Positions 1 to 5,011 of a stretch of 5,011 nucleotides of DNA are shown here, one piece after another (position 1 is the first letter of the stretch; each line of letters begins with the position of its first letter). Origin of the DNA: an uncultured Gemmatimonadota bacterium (GTDB lineage Bacteria > Gemmatimonadota > Gemmatimonadetes > Gemmatimonadales > Gemmatimonadaceae); NCBI GenBank assembly GCA_946479995.1, contig CAMLIU010000179.1, forward strand, positions 1 through 5,011, read 5' to 3'. The position numbers and the translations under genes are program-made. The notes beneath the pieces are model-generated. The model did no database searches, was not told the origin of the DNA, and saw nothing but the letters and a program-made list of their open reading frames with translations.

Positions 1-263
1 CGTGGCTGGACGACCGCGCCCCCGCCGCGCCGACGGTCAGCGTTCGCACCGATGGAGTGCCGGGCGTGATCGCCGATCTCACCCCTGCGTCCACGCACGA
101 CGTGTGGCTCTGGGTGGTGCAGTCACGCTCGGCGAACGGCTGGTCGACGCAGATCCTCCCCGGTACGGAACGCTCGGTGCACTTCCCGATCAGGCCACTC
201 GAGATCCGGGTGCGCGCGGTCGATCGGACGGGAAACGAGTCGAGGGCAGCGACAAGCAACTGA
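1..263 (+). CDS. C-terminal fragment of a secreted-type protein, possibly family 10-like (GHL10) glycosylhydrolase (5' truncated)
   Basis: The first complete codon is at position 3, and the frame runs for 86 residues to a TGA at 261-263; the start lies outside the window. The visible segment alternates short hydrophobic strands and turns, which fits a small all-beta (fibronectin III or Ig-like) domain. It contains the strand VWLWVVQSRS and ends with VRAVDRTGNES followed by a short Ala/Ser-rich tail. The 'AVDRTGNES' ending is typical of the C-terminal domain of bacterial family 10-like glycosylhydrolases (the YngK/GHL10 group), which are usually exported and act on cell-surface or environmental glycans. 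The catalytic barrel is not visible, so function is inferred from this tail alone. It could equally be the last FN3-type domain of another extracellular enzyme or adhesin. A coding frame ending here is well supported; the family assignment is moderate. The next gene is convergent. Confidence 0.55.
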   Translation, partial: WLDDRAPAAPTVSVRTDGVPGVIADLTPASTHDVWLWVVQSRSANGWSTQILPGTERSVHFPIRPLEIRVRAVDRTGNESRAATSN

Positions 264-435
264 AGTACTGCGTACTTCGTACGCCGTATCAGGACCGACG
301 GGCTGCGCTCTCCAAGGCGCGGCCCGTATCTCCTTCTGGACCCGCTGGCCAGAGCCTGGATGCGGAAGGGGCCAGCCGTTCATTGGAATGGCCAGCCCCC
401 GGGGTCCGGATACGTCGTACGAGGTACGTGCTACG
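264..435. repeat. Imperfect long inverted repeat with hairpin ends (BIME/MITE-like), intergenic
   Basis: Bases 264-296 match the reverse complement of 403-435 at 26 of 33 positions, and three of the mismatches would be G-U wobbles in RNA. Pairing continues inward with one gap: GGGCTG at 300-305 and TCCAA at 311-315 pair with the region 383-402. Each outer arm also forms its own tight hairpin: GCGTAC-TTC-GTACGC at 270-284 and CGTAC-GAG-GTACG at 416-428. The structure begins one base after the stop codon at 261-263 and lies between two convergent genes. It could act as a bidirectional transcription terminator, although no T-tract follows it. It could also be a dispersed palindromic repeat or a non-autonomous element. 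No coding potential was recognised in it. The structure is seen directly; its role is inference. Confidence 0.6.
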
Positions 436-452
436 TCAGTTGCGGTTACCTG

Positions 453-1052
453 TCACCCCACCGCCTCGAAGAACATCGCCGGCGGCGCGTCGCCCACTCC
501 GAGCTCGCTCACCAGGTGCTCGAGGCCATTGGCGAGCGACCGGCGGTCGGCCGCCCCGAGCGCGCCGATGGCGTTGGCCAGGCGCACCTGCAGCACTTCG
601 GGGGCGCGCCGGAGCAGCGCGACACCGGCTGCCGTGAGCGTGAGCTCGACGCGCCGCGCGTCATCCTGTGCACGGATCTTCCTCACCAGCTTCCGGCGCA
701 CCAGGCGCCGTACCACCACGGACACGGTGCTCTGGTGCGTCATCGTCCGTTCAGCGAGGGCGTTGATGGAGAGCGACGGGGTGGCTCGGAGCTGGGTGAG
801 GACGAACAGCTGCGCCCCCGTCACGCCGAGCCGGCGCTCGGTTTCGCGCGATGCTACATGCAGCGCATGAATCAGTCGCCGGAGCGGGAGGAACACCGCC
901 GACACCTCTTCGTCCTTCGCCGTCCGCTTCGCAGCCCGCTTCTCCGGCGTGCCATCCCTGCCTGGACGTCGGACGGTGCTCTTCGTTGCGGAGCGCGCGC
1001 CTCCGGCCCGGCGGGAACCGTTCCTGCTGGACGTGGTTCGTGTATTCGGCAT
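453..1052 (-). CDS. MarR family winged-helix transcriptional regulator
   Basis: This encodes a 199-residue protein with the MarR layout: a dimerisation helix (about 50-75), then a winged helix-turn-helix (about 76-142), then C-terminal helices that close the dimer (about 145-185). The helix after LGVTGAQLFVLTQLR leads to ALAERTMTHQSTVSVVVRRL (98-117), whose second part is the recognition helix. The wing carries DDARRVELTLT (130-140), matching the conserved D-x-R...LT pattern of the family. MarR proteins bind palindromic operators as dimers and are often released by small aromatic ligands; no ligand can be predicted here. Residues 1-48 are an unusual, probably disordered Arg/Lys/Ser/Thr-rich tail. 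The ATG at 1052 was chosen because the sequence before it does not resemble the family. In-frame ATG at 1076 and GTG at 1169 are alternatives, and no start has a good ribosome site. The gene lies 124 bases downstream of the FNT gene on the same strand, so the two may be co-transcribed. Confidence 0.88.
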   Translation of the reverse strand: MPNTRTTSSRNGSRRAGGARSATKSTVRRPGRDGTPEKRAAKRTAKDEEVSAVFLPLRRLIHALHVASRETERRLGVTGAQLFVLTQLRATPSLSINALAERTMTHQSTVSVVVRRLVRRKLVRKIRAQDDARRVELTLTAAGVALLRRAPEVLQVRLANAIGALGAADRRSLANGLEHLVSELGVGDAPPAMFFEAVG

Positions 1053-1176
1053 GGCGGTCAACGGTGGGATTTGCATGCACGGCCCATGGAGCCATGCCGA
1101 GTATGCACCCGGTAGTGCCTCCGTGGCAATCCATGTCCCGCCCCGGCCTGGCCGATTGCCGGAGCTCACCCGCGCG
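1053..1176. other. Intergenic spacer between the FNT and MarR genes, with small palindromes
   Basis: These 124 bases separate two genes on the minus strand. They contain a 12-base palindrome, CATGG-AG-CCATG (1085-1096), 33-44 bases upstream of the chosen MarR start. They also contain a 7-base inverted repeat, GGCAATC (1125-1131) with GATTGCC (1154-1160), separated by 22 bases. No convincing -35/-10 pair or T-tailed terminator is visible. The first palindrome is positioned where an autoregulatory MarR operator could lie, but palindromes this short are common by chance. Confidence 0.3.
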
Positions 1177-2058
1177 TCACTCGCCGATTGTCGCCTGGGC
1201 GTGGTTGAGCGCCGCCACGATCGTCACCCCACCCACGACGTTGCCGATCAGCGTCGGCACCAGGTAGCCCAGCACCACCGCGCCCCACCCGGCGAGATCG
1301 CGGAACCCGGCGTAGAACACCTCGGTGGCGCCGGCGATGATGTGCGCGAAGCCGCCGAGTCCCACCAGGTAGGTCATGAAGACCACCAGCAGCAGCTCCT
1401 GCGGCTTCGCAGCGGGGATCATCCACACCATCATCGCGATCAGCCAGCCGGCGTACACGGCATGCAGCATCGTCACCCAGAACCCGGCGCGCATCGCCCG
1501 CGCGGAGATCTCGGCCAGTGAGCTGTGGACCTCCGGATCCACCACCTGCAGCTTCGCCAGCACGAGCGCAAAGAGCAGGGCGCCGACGAGGTTCGTCACC
1601 AGCACGGCACCCCAGAGGCGCAGCACGTTCCGCAGTCGCTCGCTCGTGCGGTGGGACAGGAGGGGGACGATGGGCGTGAGCGTGTTCTCGGTGAAGAGCT
1701 GCTGGCTGCCGAGGATCACGATCACGAAGCCGACCGAATAGCCCAGCTTGGCAATCAGGGGCCGCCATCCGGTGTCGGGGAGGTGCGAGTGCAGCAGCCC
1801 TTCCACGAGGAAGCTGAATCCCATGGACAGGCCGGCGGCGAGCCCGGACCAGGCCAGCGCACCAGTAGAGCGCTCGAGCTCGCGCAGCCCTTCGCGCCGA
1901 ACCACCTCGTACGTGGTCTTGGCGTCGAGCGACTCGGCCTTCTGGATCTTCTTCTCCTCGCCGTGCTCGCGTGAGGCCTCGCCCTCGCCCGCGTGCGGCG
2001 CCTCAGCTTCGGTCTCCAGCGCCCGCTTGCGTTCCTGCTTCGACCCCGACTCGCTCAT
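1177..2058 (-). CDS. Formate/nitrite transporter (FNT) family membrane protein, YfdC-like
   Basis: This encodes a 293-residue inner-membrane protein. FNT proteins are pentameric channels with an aquaporin-like fold that pass small monovalent anions or their acids, such as formate, nitrite, lactate or hydrosulfide. Residues 1-65 form a charged, soluble Glu/Lys/Arg-rich cytoplasmic extension. About six hydrophobic segments follow, near 67-89, 102-120, 146-170, 192-214, 221-243 and 255-286. LGSQQLFTENTLTPIVPLL (116-134) corresponds to the FNT signature loop after helix 2, with TEN in place of the usual TGN. VTNLVGALLF (154-163) follows as the next conserved element. His239 in GGFAHIIAG (235-243) aligns with the central pore histidine of FocA-type channels, and IGNVVGGVTI (271-280) fits the broken last helix. 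The long N-terminal tail and altered signature place it nearer the poorly characterised YfdC branch than FocA or NirC, so the substrate is unknown. The ATG at 2058 has a strong ribosome site. Confidence 0.88.
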   Translation of the reverse strand: MSESGSKQERKRALETEAEAPHAGEGEASREHGEEKKIQKAESLDAKTTYEVVRREGLRELERSTGALAWSGLAAGLSMGFSFLVEGLLHSHLPDTGWRPLIAKLGYSVGFVIVILGSQQLFTENTLTPIVPLLSHRTSERLRNVLRLWGAVLVTNLVGALLFALVLAKLQVVDPEVHSSLAEISARAMRAGFWVTMLHAVYAGWLIAMMVWMIPAAKPQELLLVVFMTYLVGLGGFAHIIAGATEVFYAGFRDLAGWGAVVLGYLVPTLIGNVVGGVTIVAALNHAQATIGE

Positions 2059-2186
2059 GGCCACCTCCGGTCGAAGCGCGGAGGGCAGGAAGCGTTCCCG
2101 CAGACGTCGGCCTGTCCCGGCTCTCAACGCTCGCCGAGCGATGGTCGTAAGCGTACGGTAGTTCCTTCCCGCTCACCCACAGGCCC
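2059..2186. promoter_or_regulatory. Divergent intergenic region (promoters for the FNT and Asp-box propeller genes)
   Basis: Both flanking genes start outward from these 128 bases, so at least two promoters are expected here or close by. No clear sigma-70 pair can be assigned on either strand; TACGGT at 2154-2159 is only a weak -10 candidate for the plus-strand gene. A 13-base palindrome, CGCTCG-C-CGAGCG (2128-2140), has perfect six-base arms and lies near the middle, a possible site for a dimeric regulator affecting both genes. The promoter role rests on gene orientation, not on recognised boxes. Confidence 0.4.
2063..2068 (-). promoter_or_regulatory. Shine-Dalgarno site of the FNT gene
   Basis: On the minus strand GGAGGT lies four bases before the ATG at 2058, giving a near-ideal anti-SD match. 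It settles the start codon: the frame stays open further upstream, to an ATG at 2127, but the extra 23 residues are not needed for the family and would read through this site. Confidence 0.8.
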
Positions 2187-5011
2187 ATGCGACGTCCTAC
2201 CCGGCTCCTCCCCCTGCTCGGCGTGGCACTCGTCGGCGCGGTGCTCCCCGCGAACGGAGCGCGCGCCCAGCAGCTCGACTCCACCCTTCTCTCCGCCTTC
2301 CGCTGGCGGCCCATCGGGCCGGCCAACATGGGCGGACGCATCACCGACATCGAGGGCCTTCCGTCGCCCTCCAAGACGTTCTACGTCGTCGCCGCGGCGG
2401 GCGGGGTGTGGAAGACGACCAACGCCGGCACGACCTTCCGTCCCGTCTTCGACCACGAGCGCACGGCCTCGAACGGCGACCTCGCGATCGCGCCGAGCGA
2501 CAGCAATGTCCTGTACCTCGGTACGGGTGAGGAGGACTCGCGCAACTCCATCTCCCCGGGCGGCGGCGTCTACAAGTCCACCGACGGCGGCAAGAGCTGG
2601 AAGTTCATGGGCCTCGCCGAGACGCAGCAGATCGGACGCATCGTCGTGGATCCGCGCGACGCGAACGTGGTGTATGTGGCGGCGCTCGGCCATGCATGGG
2701 GGCCGAACAAGGAGCGCGGGCTCTACAAGAGCACCGACGGCGGGCAGACGTGGACGCTCGCCAAGTTCGTGAGCGACAAGGCCGGCTTCGTGGACGTGCA
2801 GCTCGACCCCAGTAACCCGGACGTCGTGTGGGCGTCGAGCTGGGAGCGGGTGCGCGGCCCATGGTTCCTCTACAGCGGCGGCCCGGGTTCGGGGCTGTGG
2901 AAGAGCAGCGACGCCGGAAAGACATGGGCCGAGGTGAACGGCCACGGCCTTCCCGAGACCACCAAGGGGCGCATCAACTTCGACATCTCGAAGTCGAACC
3001 CGAAGGTGATGTACGCGATGATCGAGGCCGACACCGTGATGAACGGGAGCCACGACAAGTCGAAGAAGCCGCAGACGCGGCCGTCCGGCCTCTACCGCTC
3101 GGTGGATGGTGGCGCGACGTGGGAGAAGCGCAACGACACCAACGTGCGCCCCTTCTACTACAGCCAGGTGCGCGTGGACACGAAGAACCCCGATCGTGTC
3201 TACTTCACCTCCACGCCGGTGATGTTCAGCGACGACGGCGGCAAGACGGCACGCACGGCGACCAACGGCATCCACGTGGACCATCACGCCATGTGGATCG
3301 ACCCGAAGGATCCGGAGCACTTCGTCGTCGGTGACGACGGTGGCGTGTCGCAGACGTGGGACCGCGGCGGCAACTACCAGTTCCTGAACGTCATGCCGCT
3401 CGGCCAGTTCTACGCGATCTCGTACAACATGGACGTGCCGTACCGCGTCTGCGGCGGCCTGCAGGACAACGGCAGCTGGTGCGGCCCGAGCCGGCGCGCC
3501 CGCGGGCCGGTCACCAACTCCATGTGGTTCAACGTCGGCGGTGGCGACGGCTTCTACTCGGCGCAGGATCCCAACGACCCGAACACCGTGTACTCGGAGT
3601 CGCAGGGCGGGAACATGAGCCGCGTCAACGTGGCCACCGGCGAGCGGACGCCGCTCTCGAAGCCCAACTGGCGGAACCGGTATCGCCAGTTCGAGGACTC
3701 GATCATCATCGAACGGGGCGACACGATGATCCCGGTGTCGAAGGAGATCCAGCGCAAGCTCGACGACCTGCGCAAGCGCGCATCGGCCGACTCCATCGAC
3801 TGGGACCTGCGCTTCAACTGGAACACGCCGTTCTTCATCTCGCCGCACAACTCCAACGTCTTCTACACCGCCGGCAACCGGGTGCTGAAGAGCACCAACC
3901 GCGGGGAGAACCTGATCGCCATCTCGCCGGACCTCACGACGCGTGATCCGATGAAGATCAAGATCAGCACGCAGACCACGGGCGGCATCACGCCGGACAA
4001 CACCGGCGCCGAGACGCACTGCACCATCACGGCGCTGGCGGAGTCGCCGATCCGCCCCGGCCTGCTGTACGCCGGCACCGACGACGGGAACGTCTGGCTG
4101 TCGCGGAACGACGGCGCCACGTGGGAGAACCTCACCGGCCGCTTCGCCGGCGTGCCGAAGAACACCTGGGTGAACCGCATCGAGCCCAGCTCGGCCGACA
4201 CCAACGTGTTCTACGTCGCCTTCGACGGACACCGCACGAACGACTTCACGCCGTACGTCTTCATCACGAAGGATTACGGCAAGACCTTCAGCTCCATCGC
4301 GTCGAACCTGCCGACGGGCGGCCCGGACTTCGTGCACGTGATCCGCGAGGATCCGTACAACCCGAACCTGCTGTTCCTCGGCACGGACGTGGGCGCGTAC
4401 GTGTCGACGAATCGTGGCGGCTCGTGGCAGAAGTTCATGAACGGCCTGCCGACGGTGCCGGTGCACGACCTCAGGATCCACCCGCGCGACCACGAGCTCA
4501 TCGCCGGCACGCACGGGCGCTCCATCTGGATCGTGGACATCACGCCGCTCGAGCAGATGAAGGACAGCCTGCGCGACAGGACTGTCGCGCTGTATGCGCC
4601 GAAGGTCGCCTACGAGTACGGCGAGCCGACGGTGGAAGGACAGGACATGGGTCAGTTCGTGTTCGAGGCGCCGAGCCCGGCGTACGGCGCGGACATCTGG
4701 TACCGCCTGGCGAGCGGCACGCCGCGCGGCCAGACGAAGATCACGATCAGCGACGTCACGGGCGACACGATCGCCACCGTGAACGGTCCGGCGAGCGCCG
4801 GCCTGCACAAGGTGACGTGGGACTTCCGCGGCAAGGCGCCGAAGGCCGTGGCGCTCTCGCCGTCGGAGAAGCGCGACTCCGTGGTGCAGGCGCGCCGGAT
4901 CGCGTTCGTTGCCGACTCGCTGGAGAAGGCCGGTACGCTGCCCGCACCGATGATCGCGCGCATCAAGACCGCCGCCGCATCGGGCGACCAGGCGGCGCTG
5001 ATGCAGATCTT
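2187..5011 (+). CDS. Secreted Asp-box (WD40/YVTN/BNR-like, sortilin/VPS10-like) beta-propeller protein, 3' truncated
   Basis: The frame is open from the ATG at 2187 to the window edge (941 complete codons, no stop). Residues 1-27 form a signal peptide: basic MRRPTR, hydrophobic core LLPLLGVALVGAVL, and an ARA|QQ cleavage site, so the product is exported. Residues 36-790 carry Asp-box hairpins (S/T-x-D/N-x-G-x-x-W/F) at about 78-84, 131-138, 182-189, 240-247, 305-312, 639-646, 694-701 and 740-747, with degenerate copies at 348-355 and 569-576. Such repeats build beta-propellers. Family-type blocks are visible: FRWRPIGPANMGGRI (38-51), HVDHHAMWIDP (363-373), CGGLQDNGSWCG (422-433, two cysteines that could form a disulfide) and FNWNTPFFISPHN (543-555). 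Residues 500-538 are a charged, probably helical insertion. Residues 850-882 (KITISDVTGDTI...GLHKVTWDFRG) resemble a FlgD-type Ig-like domain. These proteins are often labelled glycosyl hydrolases or sialidases because of the Asp boxes, but no sialidase active-site set is visible, and the function is unknown. The ribosome site is weak (AGG at 2181-2183). Confidence 0.9.
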   Translation, partial: MRRPTRLLPLLGVALVGAVLPANGARAQQLDSTLLSAFRWRPIGPANMGGRITDIEGLPSPSKTFYVVAAAGGVWKTTNAGTTFRPVFDHERTASNGDLAIAPSDSNVLYLGTGEEDSRNSISPGGGVYKSTDGGKSWKFMGLAETQQIGRIVVDPRDANVVYVAALGHAWGPNKERGLYKSTDGGQTWTLAKFVSDKAGFVDVQLDPSNPDVVWASSWERVRGPWFLYSGGPGSGLWKSSDAGKTWAEVNGHGLPETTKGRINFDISKSNPKVMYAMIEADTVMNGSHDKSKKPQTRPSGLYRSVDGGATWEKRNDTNVRPFYYSQVRVDTKNPDRVYFTSTPVMFSDDGGKTARTATNGIHVDHHAMWIDPKDPEHFVVGDDGGVSQTWDRGGNYQFLNVMPLGQFYAISYNMDVPYRVCGGLQDNGSWCGPSRRARGPVTNSMWFNVGGGDGFYSAQDPNDPNTVYSESQGGNMSRVNVATGERTPLSKPNWRNRYRQFEDSIIIERGDTMIPVSKEIQRKLDDLRKRASADSIDWDLRFNWNTPFFISPHNSNVFYTAGNRVLKSTNRGENLIAISPDLTTRDPMKIKISTQTTGGITPDNTGAETHCTITALAESPIRPGLLYAGTDDGNVWLSRNDGATWENLTGRFAGVPKNTWVNRIEPSSADTNVFYVAFDGHRTNDFTPYVFITKDYGKTFSSIASNLPTGGPDFVHVIREDPYNPNLLFLGTDVGAYVSTNRGGSWQKFMNGLPTVPVHDLRIHPRDHELIAGTHGRSIWIVDITPLEQMKDSLRDRTVALYAPKVAYEYGEPTVEGQDMGQFVFEAPSPAYGADIWYRLASGTPRGQTKITISDVTGDTIATVNGPASAGLHKVTWDFRGKAPKAVALSPSEKRDSVVQARRIAFVADSLEKAGTLPAPMIARIKTAAASGDQAALMQI

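Noticed and set aside
264..452. CRISPR array or small RNA gene in the GTAC-rich intergenic stretch.
   Set aside because: There are no regularly spaced direct repeats. The repeats are inverted and occur once per side, and there is no promoter or T-tailed terminator to support a discrete RNA gene.
2..637. A 211-codon plus-strand open frame spanning the end of the first gene, the inverted repeat and the end of the MarR gene.
   Set aside because: Its product is Arg/Pro/Ala-rich with no domain, and it crosses two better-supported genes and a structured intergenic repeat.
360..1115. Plus-strand open frames (including 388-870 and 949-1521) opposite the MarR and FNT genes.
   Set aside because: The minus-strand frames carry recognisable MarR and FNT motifs. 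The plus-strand products are compositionally biased and lack domains.
2124..4808. An 894-codon open frame on the minus strand opposite the propeller gene.
   Set aside because: Its translation is a low-complexity run of Arg, Val, Ala, His and Asp with no recognisable domain, as expected for the antisense of a GC-rich gene whose third codon positions are nearly all G or C. The plus-strand frame has a signal peptide and repeated Asp-box motifs, so it is the real gene.
2187..5011. Annotation of the propeller gene as a sialidase or glycosyl hydrolase.
   Set aside because: Asp boxes are structural and occur in many non-enzymatic propellers. The arginine triad with Tyr/Glu expected of a sialidase was not identified.

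Overview
The window is high-GC bacterial DNA (about two thirds G+C by eye, not counted). It holds four protein-coding genes, two of them cut by the window edges. The strong G/C preference at third codon positions and the large secreted Asp-box (BNR-like) repeat protein suggest Gemmatimonadota or a related high-GC soil lineage. That placement is an inference from protein style; the window has no rRNA or marker gene.

Layout. Positions 1-263 (+) are the last 86 codons of a protein whose C-terminal beta-sandwich-like tail resembles that of family 10-type (GHL10-like) glycosylhydrolases. Positions 264-452 lie between two convergent genes and hold a conspicuous imperfect inverted repeat. Each of its ends is also a small GTAC-centred hairpin, an arrangement like a BIME/REP pair or a small non-autonomous element. 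Positions 453-1052 (-) encode a MarR-type winged-helix regulator with a long basic N-terminal tail. Positions 1177-2058 (-) encode a formate/nitrite transporter (FNT) family membrane protein of the YfdC-like branch, with a clear Shine-Dalgarno sequence. Positions 2059-2186 are a divergent intergenic region. From 2187 to the right edge (+) runs an uninterrupted, 3'-truncated gene for a secreted protein rich in Asp-box repeats (WD40/YVTN/BNR-like or sortilin/VPS10-like beta-propeller), with a FlgD-Ig-like segment near the visible end.

The FNT and MarR genes share the minus strand, transporter first, 124 bases apart, so co-transcription is possible but not shown. The propeller gene is transcribed divergently from the FNT gene. 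Nothing links the genes into one pathway: this looks like ordinary chromosomal content. The most unusual element is the inverted-repeat structure at 264-435. A very long antisense open frame opposite the propeller gene is best read as a high-GC artefact.
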